DNA from: JAZIHH01 sp036678685
Lineage (GTDB): Bacteria; Bacillota; UBA4882; UBA10575
Length of the DNA stretch: 64,000 bases
Assembly (NCBI GenBank): GCA_036678685.1
Contig: JAZIHH010000005.1
Coordinates: forward strand, 186,001-250,000
Direction of reading: 5' to 3'
In this document: positions 43,244-51,966 of the stretch, one piece after another
Numbering within the stretch: the stretch's first letter is position 1
Layout of the letters: the number at the start of each line of letters is the position of its first letter
Position numbers and translations under genes: made by a program
The notes under the pieces: model-generated
What the model was told of the DNA's origin: nothing
Database searches by the model: none
What the model saw: only the letters and a program-made list of their open reading frames with translations

Positions 43244-45700
43244 TTGCCGGATAAGTATTCCCATATTTTTCTGGAGAAGACGAGTAGCGAAATTGATTAT
43301 ACGTCAAAAAGAGGAGGTGGTGAAAAGAAGATTCCTCCTCGTGACCGGTATGAGCATGGAAGAAGGATCAGACAAAAACTGGATGAAGTATGGAAACGTA
43401 ATCAAGAATTAGCCGCAGAGCGCAAAGCAGCATCTTTACCAACCAAAGATGGAATGTACCTCGAATTTGAAAGTGCCCCCGAGTACGAATTGGTGACAAA
43501 AAGTTTGGAAGACCGGAGAAAAGGGATTAAGCTGTTGTCTGTTCGTGCCGAGATAATGGAGGATAAAAAAATCCATAAGGCGACTGTTTTTATTCCTACA
43601 GGAAAAGAACAGGTCTTTTTAAAGAAAGTTCAAGCATATTTAGAAAAAGAAACCGAAACAAACAAGCCGAGACACAAAGAACTTATTGAGTCATTAGAGG
43701 ATATTAAATTGGCAGTGTTGGAGTCTTTTTGGTTAGGGAAAAAAGAATGGATACCTGGTGATGAAGCAAAGTGGTGTGAGATTTGGTTGAGCGATGATTC
43801 AGAAGAAGTTGAAGCTGAGTTTCGCCGGCTGGCCAACGAAGAGTTACATATTATATTACGTGATGAATCTCTAAAATTTCCGGAACGGCGCGTGTTGTTG
43901 GGAAAAGCAAATCGGCATCAATTACAGGAGTTGATTGCAGCAAGTCCGCATATTGCCGAATTCCGTAGAGCTTCAGAGATTGTTTTTTTTGATGAGATGG
44001 AAAATAAAGAGCAAACGGAATGGGCGAAGGATTTATTGGGACGAATGGATGTTGATGAAAAAACCAATGTTTATGTCTGCATACTCGATACGGGAGTAAA
44101 TAACGGACATTTATTGTTACGGCCTGTTTTATCCGACGAAGATTGTATTGTTTATGAGGATTCATGGGGAACCCATGATCATGACGGGCACGGAACAAAC
44201 ATGGCAGGTTTAGTTGTCTTTGGGAACCTCCAAGAGGCTTTGGAGAACAATTCAAGAGTTGAAATTAGGCATAGACTAGAATCGGCCAAAATTTTACCAG
44301 ATAAAGGCGAGAATGATCCGAAGCTTTACGGTGCAATTGTCTCTCAATCGATTAGCCGTATGATCATAAACCATCCCGAAAGGCAGAGAATTGCTTGCAT
44401 GGCCATTTCTTCACCTAAGTATTCCACTTGGGACGGCAGCCCATCTTCATGGTCGGCGGCAATAGATGAGATAGCATCTTTGGATAAGCAGCAGAAACTG
44501 ATTATTCTTTCTGCTGGGAACATAAGGGAGCCGGAAGATTGGAGCGCTTATCCTGATAGTAATAAAACCAGGACAGTTCAAAACCCGGGACAAGCTTGGA
44601 ATGCAGTAACTGTGGGCGCTTTTACAAATTTGACCGAGATCGATGAAAAAAAATATAGTGGTAAAGCGCTAGCACCGGCAGGTGGTCTTTCTCCATATAG
44701 TACAACGTCATGTATGTGGGATGATAAATGGCCAATTAAACCGGATATCGTTTTTGAAGGAGGAAATGTAATTCGCGACAGTTACGGTTGCACGCAGTGT
44801 ACGGAACTTTCTTTGCTTACGTTACACCACCGGCCATTTGAGCGTCAATTCAGTACCATCTGGGCCACAAGTGCTGCAGCTGCCCAAGCAGCCTGGATGG
44901 CTGCGCAAATACAGGCACATTATCCGCAAGCCTGGCCAGAAACGATCCGGGCGTTGATGATCCATTCTGCAAATTGGACAGAGCAAATGAAATGCCAGTT
45001 CTTAACGGGAAAGAATAAAAGTAATTATCGGGAATTGCTGCGGACTTGTGGATATGGGGTGCCAAATCTAGAAAAAGCCCTCTGGTGTCTGCGTAATAGT
45101 GTTAATTTAGTAATCCAAGCCGAGCTTCAACCATACGATAAAAGCGAAGATGGAAACAGATATAAGACCAAGGAAATGCATATTCATGAACTGCCATGGC
45201 CCCAACAAGAATTATTGGCTTTAGCTGATACACCAGTAACTTTGAAAGTAACGCTTTCATATTTTATTGAACCCGGACCAGGAGAAGTCGGTTGGAAGGA
45301 CCGTTATCGGTATCCTTCGTGTTTGTTGCGTTTTGATGTAAACGGAACCGATTCCAGGGATGCTTTTTTGCAACGTATTAATGCTGCTATACAAGAGGAA
45401 GATAAGAAAAGCGATGGTGGTGGTGTTTCTTGGACGTTAGGGCCAAATAACCGTAACAAAGGATCGATCCATTCAGACACATGGCTAACGACAGCGGCGC
45501 AGTTGGCAATGAGTAATTATATCGGGGTTTATCCAGCGATTGGTTGGTGGCGAGAAAGAGCCTGGCTTGAGAGGTGGAATAGGAAAATTCGTTATGCATT
45601 AATTGTGACAATAGAAACTCCAGAACAAAATGTAGATTTATATACTCCAATCCAAGCTATGATTAAGGTTAAGACTCCAGTAGAAATCTCTATTCCTTGA
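43244..45700 (+). CDS. Cytoplasmic subtilisin-like (S8) protease of the AAA+/S8 pair
   Basis: The 818-residue protein begins TTG 43244. It lacks a signal peptide, so it should be cytoplasmic. Residues 1-270 form a helical, charged N-terminal region of unknown fold. The catalytic triad is visible: CILDTGVNNG (Asp282), DHDGHGTNM (His316) and WATSAAAAQ (Ser543), with SAGN (Asn426) as the oxyanion residue. The C-terminal 250 residues have no recognised motif. Processive cleavage driven by the adjacent ATPase is a natural inference from the pairing. Peptidase families with such N-terminal regions occur in defence islands. Confidence 0.85.
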   Translation: MPDKYSHIFLEKTSSEIDYTSKRGGGEKKIPPRDRYEHGRRIRQKLDEVWKRNQELAAERKAASLPTKDGMYLEFESAPEYELVTKSLEDRRKGIKLLSVRAEIMEDKKIHKATVFIPTGKEQVFLKKVQAYLEKETETNKPRHKELIESLEDIKLAVLESFWLGKKEWIPGDEAKWCEIWLSDDSEEVEAEFRRLANEELHIILRDESLKFPERRVLLGKANRHQLQELIAASPHIAEFRRASEIVFFDEMENKEQTEWAKDLLGRMDVDEKTNVYVCILDTGVNNGHLLLRPVLSDEDCIVYEDSWGTHDHDGHGTNMAGLVVFGNLQEALENNSRVEIRHRLESAKILPDKGENDPKLYGAIVSQSISRMIINHPERQRIACMAISSPKYSTWDGSPSSWSAAIDEIASLDKQQKLIILSAGNIREPEDWSAYPDSNKTRTVQNPGQAWNAVTVGAFTNLTEIDEKKYSGKALAPAGGLSPYSTTSCMWDDKWPIKPDIVFEGGNVIRDSYGCTQCTELSLLTLHHRPFERQFSTIWATSAAAAQAAWMAAQIQAHYPQAWPETIRALMIHSANWTEQMKCQFLTGKNKSNYRELLRTCGYGVPNLEKALWCLRNSVNLVIQAELQPYDKSEDGNRYKTKEMHIHELPWPQQELLALADTPVTLKVTLSYFIEPGPGEVGWKDRYRYPSCLLRFDVNGTDSRDAFLQRINAAIQEEDKKSDGGGVSWTLGPNNRNKGSIHSDTWLTTAAQLAMSNYIGVYPAIGWWRERAWLERWNRKIRYALIVTIETPEQNVDLYTPIQAMIKVKTPVEISIP

Positions 45701-45810
45701 ATCGAGGCTAGTTTCCGGAAAACAGCGGGTTAACAGAATGATTTATAACGGTTTAATTGGTGGCAAAAAGAACGGAAATTAAGTCTAGATTCAGAGACGT
45801 ATAGAGGTTT

Positions 45811-46158
45811 TTGTTTATTAAATTATTCAGGAGCGGTATACGCCAAATAGACGATGATCAACTACTTCAAATAACGGCCCCAATTTCTCCGGGAAACAGC
45901 GGCGGACCTGTTCTTAACGAACAAGGACAGGTAATAGGTATTGCTGTTGCCACTTACAAGAGTGGTCAGAATCTAAATTTTGCTGTACCTATAAATTACT
46001 TAAAACCCTTATTGGATGGAGAATTAGAAATTGTTCCATTTCCTTCGGAACCGTTATCAAGAGAACATTCTATTTTTGAGAGCATTGGGGAAATTGGAAC
46101 CGAAGGTGTTACCGGCGGACAGATGACTTGGGATTCTTATTCCCAATCAGGTAATTAG
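45811..46158 (+). pseudogene. Trypsin-like protease fragment, 5' part of IS1182-split gene
   Basis: The 348-base open frame carries the catalytic Ser motif of S1-type proteases (ISPGNSGGPVLNEQGQVIGI, then NLNFAVPINYL) but not the His or Asp of the triad; the preceding 100 bases do not encode them in frame, so the 5' end is lost. The frame runs into the IS1182 left end after DSYSQSGN. The 3' part resumes at 47743. A trypsin-like protease with a C-terminal FxLYD-like domain is the likely original product. Confidence 0.75.
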
Positions 46159-47742
46159 GGTTTCCTGAAAAAGTCCTAATTGACGGCAAAATTGGCCACA
46201 AAACCGTACATTGACAACTCAAATCTCGCAAGGAAAAAACGGACAAAAAGAAGCTGTAGCTTCCTTTGCAAGTTCATCACCAAGAATTGCAGATGAATAA
46301 CGCATTCACTGGTCTCTTGGAGTTTAGCCATTATACAACCTAAACCGTAGCACCGTTTTCCTTCTCCAAACTTGCCTTCTATCTGGTTCCGTATTCGATT
46401 ATCCATCTGCTCTATTCGTTTCTGACTTTTGAGTTTTTTGATATTCGGCCGTCCCAGCCGCGGCCCGCTTAGGCGGATTCCGTTTTCTTTGCAAAACTCA
46501 AGGTTTTTTCGGTTTCTAAAGATTTTGTCCGCACAGACTACTTTGGGGTAATAACCGTAGCGCTTTCGATACCTTTCAATGCTTTCGATCAAAAGAGTTC
46601 CTTCGTTGAAATTGTTCCAGTCCAGTTTTTCTACAAAAGCAAAGCCGCCAACGAGGCTTGCGACTACTTTTGCACCAAACTCCGTTTGTGCGCGGGCTTT
46701 TCCCCGGACAATAGGACGGATGTGCGGTTGACTGATACTGACGATCCGATCTTCAATTTGGTTGGCCTTTTGCTCATACATGGCTTGTTGTTGCTCATAA
46801 AGCTTTTGAATAGTCTGGAAGTCCCGTTCCTGTTTTTGATTAAGCTTACCGTGCCCGTCCATGCCTAAAAGGTCTTTCACGATCCTGATATCCCGTGCCA
46901 CGTAGCGTAATTGCTTACCAACGGCTTTCCGAAGCGCCTTCTTGTGATGCTTTTTGGCTTTTGCTTGAGAAAGATAATCCTTTCTGGCGTTACGCCTGTA
47001 AGTGCGCGGCTTGAGCATTTGTCCTTTGAAAGGCTCATACAGTGTATCAATGATCATCTCCAGCTTTTCACGGGCTTCATTAAGCAGTGATAGATCGGTC
47101 GGATAACGAATATCCGCCGGTGCACATGTTGCGTCGATAATAAGCCGGCCCCTGTTCTTCTTGCCGGAATCTCCTCCCGGGCCATTCTTGTCATCAGGAC
47201 CATGGTCATCCGGTTTTTTCGGTTTCTTCTCTAAACAGATGAGCTCATTAATCTCTTGCATGATTGGACCGCTTAAGCGTTTGCGGAAATGAACCATCAT
47301 CGAAGCGTCAAACGGAGCCTTCTTTTGAAATTCCGGAAGCCCGATAAAGTATTGGAGATATGGGTTTTCTGTCAACTGGTTCACTAACTCTTCATCGGAG
47401 AGGCCTAAGGTCTCTTTGATTATTAGGGCGCCAAGGGCCATTCTCACCGGCTTGGCCGGAGCGCCTTGGCTTTTTGCAAACAACGAGGCGTATTTCTCTT
47501 CAATGACATCCCAGGGGATGATCTTTGATAGCTTGACCCATCGATTCTCTGGATCGAGTTCACCACTAAACGGGAGATAGAAGTCTTCCAATGGAAGTTG
47601 GCGTTCAGTTTTACGGTACATGGCAGTCACTCCAAATGCAAGGGTTTTGCATCAAAGTTCTGCTTTTCCTTGCATTTTTCCTGCTACTTTTTTGAGTTTT
47701 TTCCTTTATTCATGCGGGTTTGGGAATTATTCAGGAAACCCT
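46157..47742 (-). mobile_element. IS1182 family insertion sequence splitting the protease gene
   Basis: Ends are AGGGTTTCCTGAAAAAGTCC (46157) and, on the complement of 47742, AGGGTTTCCTGAATAATTCC. AATT occurs at both flanks (46153-46156, 47743-47746), a clear 4-bp target duplication. Removing the IS restores the reading frame from GGT-AAT into TAC-TCT, joining SQSGN to YSFTLRNRL. The insertion is recent and precise. Confidence 0.93.
46176..47630 (-). CDS. IS1182 family transposase
   Basis: The 484-residue product is intact. It begins MTAMYRKTERQLPLEDFYLP and contains the IS1182 N-terminal domain, a DDE-type core with RLIIDATCAPADIRYPTD (first Asp), CADKIFRNRKN (second) and IEGKFGEGKRCYGLG (Glu). 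The element may still be mobile. ATG 47630 is the first in frame; ATG 47621 (MYRKTE) is an alternative start. Confidence 0.95.
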   Translation of the reverse strand: MTAMYRKTERQLPLEDFYLPFSGELDPENRWVKLSKIIPWDVIEEKYASLFAKSQGAPAKPVRMALGALIIKETLGLSDEELVNQLTENPYLQYFIGLPEFQKKAPFDASMMVHFRKRLSGPIMQEINELICLEKKPKKPDDHGPDDKNGPGGDSGKKNRGRLIIDATCAPADIRYPTDLSLLNEAREKLEMIIDTLYEPFKGQMLKPRTYRRNARKDYLSQAKAKKHHKKALRKAVGKQLRYVARDIRIVKDLLGMDGHGKLNQKQERDFQTIQKLYEQQQAMYEQKANQIEDRIVSISQPHIRPIVRGKARAQTEFGAKVVASLVGGFAFVEKLDWNNFNEGTLLIESIERYRKRYGYYPKVVCADKIFRNRKNLEFCKENGIRLSGPRLGRPNIKKLKSQKRIEQMDNRIRNQIEGKFGEGKRCYGLGCIMAKLQETSECVIHLQFLVMNLQRKLQLLFVRFFLARFELSMYGFVANFAVN

Positions 47743-48012
47743 AATTACTCTTTTACACTGAGGAACAGACTAAAGGAGCCGGTTGAGGACATCTATTGCC
47801 TCATCATTTTTTATGATGCAAATAATATCCCTATAGATTTCGACTTAGTGTATTACGAAGGGATTATTCCTCCTGGTCTGGGAAAAAGAATAAATAGCAG
47901 AATAGATGCGAGTGTCGAGAAATTAAATTCCCCAAAGAATTCACTACCTCCTAGACCACCCCAAAACCCGGTTGAATTCCGGATCCTTGATTTTACCATT
48001 GTAGAATGGTAG
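47743..48012 (+). pseudogene. Trypsin-like protease, 3' part of IS1182-split gene
   Basis: The frame resumes after the IS with YSFTLRNRLKEPVEDIYCLI and IPPGLGKRI, which resembles FxLYD-type secreted domains, and ends in FTIVEW at stop 48010-48012. Together with 45811-46156 it reconstructs one protein with catalytic Ser and this C-terminal domain. The open frame starting further upstream, inside the IS, is only a chance fusion. Confidence 0.8.
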
Positions 48013-48094
48013 AGTGCATAATAAGTAATAAGGAGTAGGAACCTTAACTTATGGGTTTATTGGTTTGCGTAAGGAGGGTATATAGTAAGTAATC

Positions 48095-49882
48095 ATGAAA
48101 ATATTTCCTTCGCAGAACGAGATTAATATTGCTGCGGACCTGCTTGTTAACAAATACAATATATCTTCCCAATTACTAGGCGAGTTGTTTGGGACTCAGC
48201 TTAGAGACCAGGCGAACAGAATCTTAAGAAGAATGGGTGGGGATAGACTTGATCAGTTGCGGTTAACCAGATTATGGATCTACCGTGAAGGTCCGAACAT
48301 TTTTAGTGGGAATAGTTTAGCAACAAAAAAACTACGGCGCTTTCTTTTGGGCCAATTAGAGGAAGAAAAGCTGAAAGCTCTTTTTGAACGGCATGGCCCC
48401 GTAGACTCTAGAATTACTAATCCTAGTTATATGATTACACCTCTTGTGAACAAACCATGGCGAGCTGGGGGAAGGTGGTCACTGGATTTTGTTAAGGCTT
48501 TGAGTTTCCCCCTTATTTTCGCTGGAGTCAAAGCAAGACAATCTACAAGTAAACCGTCTGTGGTTGAGATTCAACCCCGGGTACCCGTTCCTCCACTGGT
48601 CGACTTTCAAATTGATTTAAAAAATAGAATGCGGGAAGTGTTAGAGCAAAATGGTGACCGCACCAGATGTATAGTTACTTTACCCACCGGCGGAGGAAAG
48701 ACAAGGGTGGCAGTGGAGGCCTTTATTGAATGGTTGGCACCAAGATTTAGTGAAGGAAAGTATCTTATCTGGATTGCCCAAAGCGAGGAATTATGTGAGC
48801 AGGCGATCCAATGTATAATTGACTTGTGGAGTGACAAAGAATTTTATCATCCTTTGAAGGTTTATCGCTTTTTCGGTAATTATAGTATTAACGAGGAGGA
48901 TTTAACTGGGGGTGTGATCGTTTGCAGTATCCAGAAGATCCATAACAGCTTAAAGTCAGAGAATGAATTGTTTGATTGTATCCTGCTTGAAACCGGCGCG
49001 ATGATCATAGATGAAGCGCACCGGGCGGTTTCTTTCATGTATGATAACTTGTTTGACAGGGCTTATGAATTACGGGGTGAAGATTTGTTTCCGGTTTGTG
49101 GATTAACCGCCACGCCTGGACGGGCAGGGATTAATGCTGCTGAAGAAACGGCAAAACTGGTGAAAAGATTTGAGGCATATCTCATCAAACCTGATTTAGG
49201 TGAGGCTTATGCCGATAATCCGCTTAGATTTTTCCGTGAGCAGAAATATTTAGCCAGAGCCAAACATATCGTGTATCGCTCTGGAAGAAAATATGTATTG
49301 ACAGACGACGAAAAGATTGAATCTCCGGATACGGATGAAAAATTAACACCGGGCTTTCTGCGAAGGTTGGCTAATGATGAAACCCGCAATTTTATGATAA
49401 TCAATCGCTTATTGCAGATTCCTAAAGATAAACCAACCCTGGTCTATGCTTGTACGGTGGATCATGCTCATTTCTTGGCGATGATTTTGGTTGATAAAGG
49501 TAGAACAGCAGGGGTGGTAACGGCGGCAACTCCCCTTACTATCAGACGTGGTCTAATCAAGGGGTTTAAAGAGGGGAAGATCAATTTTCTCATCAATTTC
49601 GGGGTTTTAACGACCGGGTTTGATGCGCCTAATACGGAGTATATTGTGATTTGTCGTCCAACCACCAGTATGATTTTGTATGAACAAATCGTGGGGAGAG
49701 GCCTGAGAGGGCCTAAGTTTGGTGGGACTGAAGAATGCACAATCATTGATTTTGCGGATAATATCAACCGCTTAGGTGGGCCCCTTGCGTACCAAAGGTT
49801 TGCCGAGGATTGGCAGTGGGATGAGGAAACAGAGGAAAATAATGATTCCATGATGAGTGAGGTTGCCGTTAGTCGGGAATAG
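48095..49882 (+). CDS. DEAH-box helicase with unrecognised N-terminal domain
   Basis: The 595-residue protein has helicase motifs: PTGGGKT (Walker A, residues 197-203), IIDEAH (304-309), GLTATPGRAG (motif III region), GVLTTGFDAPNTEYIV (motif V) and QIVGRGLRGP (motif VI). The N-terminal 160 residues (for example QLLGELFGTQLRDQANRILR) are helical and not recognised; they might be a recruiting domain. AAGGAGGG lies 17 bases before ATG 48095, a long spacing. It follows the split protease gene by 82 bases, so protease and helicase may have been one defence unit. No nuclease domain is visible. Confidence 0.8.
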   Translation: MKIFPSQNEINIAADLLVNKYNISSQLLGELFGTQLRDQANRILRRMGGDRLDQLRLTRLWIYREGPNIFSGNSLATKKLRRFLLGQLEEEKLKALFERHGPVDSRITNPSYMITPLVNKPWRAGGRWSLDFVKALSFPLIFAGVKARQSTSKPSVVEIQPRVPVPPLVDFQIDLKNRMREVLEQNGDRTRCIVTLPTGGGKTRVAVEAFIEWLAPRFSEGKYLIWIAQSEELCEQAIQCIIDLWSDKEFYHPLKVYRFFGNYSINEEDLTGGVIVCSIQKIHNSLKSENELFDCILLETGAMIIDEAHRAVSFMYDNLFDRAYELRGEDLFPVCGLTATPGRAGINAAEETAKLVKRFEAYLIKPDLGEAYADNPLRFFREQKYLARAKHIVYRSGRKYVLTDDEKIESPDTDEKLTPGFLRRLANDETRNFMIINRLLQIPKDKPTLVYACTVDHAHFLAMILVDKGRTAGVVTAATPLTIRRGLIKGFKEGKINFLINFGVLTTGFDAPNTEYIVICRPTTSMILYEQIVGRGLRGPKFGGTEECTIIDFADNINRLGGPLAYQRFAEDWQWDEETEENNDSMMSEVAVSRE

Positions 49883-50133
49883 AGTTGATTCGGAAGGTGT
49901 TTGATGGCAGAATAATTTTCCCTACCGGTGTTTTTTATGCTTTAATACCGGAAAGATTCTGTAGTATTGCTCCTCCTGACGGGAGTATTTTATAGGGCAG
50001 GAAGATTCGCAGTTAAACGCCTAAATATTATATTACGAAACTTAAAAAAAGGTAACAGGTTGAGACAGAAACCCTATAATATAAGGGAAAGTATCAAACG
50101 TTGTAAAATTTATAGCATCAGAGGGGGATAACG
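49883..50133. other. Short intergenic stretch
   Basis: No gene is supported. A weak hairpin around 49969-49990 (CTCC...GGGAG) followed by TATTTTATA may terminate the helicase gene. An AGAGGGGGAT ribosome binding site precedes 50134. Confidence 0.35.
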
Positions 50134-50544
50134 ATGGCTGGATATTCAAAGATTTATTGTATCGGACCGGAAGGCGGTTTTATGGGTTCCGATGGGATTA
50201 ACAGACTTGATCTACTGATTTTGGTGGGCGATGGAGATCGGCGGTGGTTCGAAGCTAGAATCTTTAATCCTGAGATTCGTCCTTTGGGAGAAGTAGAAAT
50301 AATTATTCCCCAAGGACCTGACCATCCGGATTCGCTTTTGGATGCCTTGATTGCTTTTTTCCCTTCTTATTTTGATGATTGTCCGACGATGGCTCAAGTC
50401 CGTAAGGAGATAGAAGGCGTACAACGTCTGGATTTTGATAGGGGCGAGGGAATACCAGAAAGCTGGGAACAATTAAGAAAAGAAGCGCGGAAGTTGGTAA
50501 AGAATTTGCCGGTATATGAGGCGGTACTCAAAAAAGTGGAATAA
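50134..50544 (+). CDS. Small hypothetical protein, possibly linked to the defence island
   Basis: The 136-residue product starts MAGYSKIYCIGPEGGFMGSD and is not recognised. It has a beta-type N-terminal half with WFEARIFNPEIRPLGEVEII and a helical C-terminal half. There is no signal peptide or membrane segment. The ribosome binding site AGAGGGGGAT is good. Its position beside the defence island makes a related role possible, but nothing in the sequence shows one. Confidence 0.6.
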   Translation: MAGYSKIYCIGPEGGFMGSDGINRLDLLILVGDGDRRWFEARIFNPEIRPLGEVEIIIPQGPDHPDSLLDALIAFFPSYFDDCPTMAQVRKEIEGVQRLDFDRGEGIPESWEQLRKEARKLVKNLPVYEAVLKKVE

Positions 50545-50706
50545 GCAGCCTGCCAAGCAACGGATACAATTGCTTGGACAATAGAATACGGATATACTAC
50601 TAAGCGGGGTGTGTCGGTACAGGCTTGCTTTGCTTAAAGGAATTATTCAACACAATAAGGGGAAAACTCAAATACTTAGAGAAAACAGCTTTATTGAAGA
50701 AAAGAA

Positions 50707-50742
50707 GAGTCCTTTGCGTTAGTTTCGAACGCAAGGGCTTTT
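50707..50742 (+). terminator. Terminator hairpin downstream of 50134 gene
   Basis: GAGTCCTTTGCGTT pairs with AACGCAAGGGCTT around a 7-base loop (one wobble position), followed by TTTT then C. An open frame through this region (50625-50849) is not supported. Confidence 0.55.
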
Positions 50743-50823
50743 CGCATTTATACCTGATTTTCCTTGTTCATCTCGATAATCTTTTGTCGTCTGTGGCAAT
50801 GGAAAGAAAAAGGAAATTTACTC

Positions 50824-50852
50824 TTGACAACCGACAAAGTACTTTGTAGTAT
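50824..50852 (+). promoter_or_regulatory. Consensus promoter with palindromic operator for the membrane protein / HTH pair
   Basis: TTGACA (50824-50829) and TAGTAT (50847-50852) are separated by 17 bases. Inside lies a perfect 14-bp palindrome ACAAAGTACTTTGT (50834-50847) that overlaps the spacer and -10, well placed for repression by the winged-helix regulator of the same operon. Confidence 0.75.
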
Positions 50853-50878
50853 AAAGTTAAAAAAAGGAGGTGCGGTTG

Positions 50879-51433
50879 ATGAAAACGCAGGAGGCTTTGG
50901 ACCAGATCGCCTATTTACAGAGGTTGATTGCCCAGACGCGTCTCCGGGCGGCCGACGGTTACCCCTTCTTTCTCCTTTGGGGCCTGCTCTGGATTGTGGG
51001 GTATGTGGGTTCGATCTGGTGGTCCCATCGCGTGTGGGTCGGCGTTTCTCTGGTCGGTGCGGTCATCTCCGTCATGATCGGCTGGAAGAAAAAGCAAGAG
51101 CAGCCGGTTCCGCCGCTCCTGAAAAAGATCGGCTGGCTTATGCTGGTTATGTTTGTCTATATTGTGTTCCTCTTCAGTCAAATGCTGCTGCTTACCGACA
51201 GTGTGCAGATCATTAACTCCTTTTGGCCTTTCCACATCGGTCTGCTCTACATCCTGGCCGGCATCTTCGAAGGCCGTTCGATGCTGATGATCGGCTGTTG
51301 GCTGATGGTGGCGGCGGTGGCGGGTCTTTGGCTCCCCTTTCCCTGGCAAGAACTATGGCTGGCGGCCGGCGGCGGTGGCGGGTTAATCCTCACCGGTGCG
51401 CTGTTGCGGAAACAAGTGATTAATGATGCATGA
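50879..51433 (+). CDS. Integral membrane protein, partner of a winged-helix regulator
   Basis: The 184-residue product (ATG 50879, 8 bases after AAAGGAGG) has four to five transmembrane helices, near residues 30-45, 53-65, 85-105, 115-135 and 140-170, with a short cytosolic N-terminus (QEALDQIAYLQRLIAQT). No family is recognised. It overlaps the HTH gene by 11 bases, so the two are translated together. It may be the sensed or regulated partner. Confidence 0.7.
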   Translation: MKTQEALDQIAYLQRLIAQTRLRAADGYPFFLLWGLLWIVGYVGSIWWSHRVWVGVSLVGAVISVMIGWKKKQEQPVPPLLKKIGWLMLVMFVYIVFLFSQMLLLTDSVQIINSFWPFHIGLLYILAGIFEGRSMLMIGCWLMVAAVAGLWLPFPWQELWLAAGGGGGLILTGALLRKQVINDA

Positions 51434-51740
51434 GGGTTTGTTCCAAAATCTGAATGAAATCTTCCAAGCCAAAACCCGTCTCGGGATCATGACGGTCCTG
51501 ACTGCGATGGGGGACAGTGATTTTTCCTCCATCAAAAAACAGCTGGGTTTGACCGACGGTAACCTCAGCGCCCATCTGCGGGTTCTGGAAGAAGCGGGCT
51601 ATATTCAAATTGAAAAGAAGTTCGTCAAACGGAAACCGAAGACCATCTGTCGCTTAACCACGGCGGGACGGGAGGCCTTCCGGCAATACTTGCAACAGTT
51701 GGAGCAGATCATTCAATTGGCCCGGCAAGAGGAGAAGTGA
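51423..51740 (+). CDS. Winged-helix transcriptional regulator
   Basis: The 105-residue product has the compact HTH_34-type fold: a recognition region FSSIKKQLGLTDGNLSAHLRVLEEAGYI and a wing KKFVKRKPKTICRLTTAGREAF. It starts at ATG 51423 (or 51426), overlapping the membrane protein gene. The perfect palindrome in its promoter fits autoregulation. Such proteins often control small transport or stress operons. Confidence 0.88.
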   Translation: MMHEGLFQNLNEIFQAKTRLGIMTVLTAMGDSDFSSIKKQLGLTDGNLSAHLRVLEEAGYIQIEKKFVKRKPKTICRLTTAGREAFRQYLQQLEQIIQLARQEEK

Positions 51741-51754
51741 CCGGTCTTTTACAG

Positions 51755-51777
51755 AGCGCCGGAACCGGCGCTTTTTT
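51755..51777 (+). terminator. Strong terminator after the HTH gene
   Basis: AGCGCCGG and CCGGCGCT (51755-51762, 51765-51772) form a stem closed by AA, followed by TTTT. Confidence 0.9.
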
Positions 51778-51966
51778 GTGGGGCCTGTTTCGGTCCGATA
51801 GAAGGAAAAACCGGCGGGATAGCGAAATGGGAAATTATACTAAAAACCCGATGCTGATGATTTTCACTGGAGACCAGTAGTTGTCACTGTTATACAGGAG
51901 AGCTTGATAATGCCAACGGTCACTTAAGCATTATCGGGGAAAATACGAGCTGTGGAAGTGGGGAAG

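Noticed and set aside
47620..48012. 130-codon frame starting inside the IS1182 element
   Set aside because: The first part reads through IS noncoding sequence; only the part after 47742 belongs to the split protease gene.
50625..50849. 74-codon plus-strand frame
   Set aside because: It runs through a terminator and the promoter of the next operon and has no ribosome binding site.
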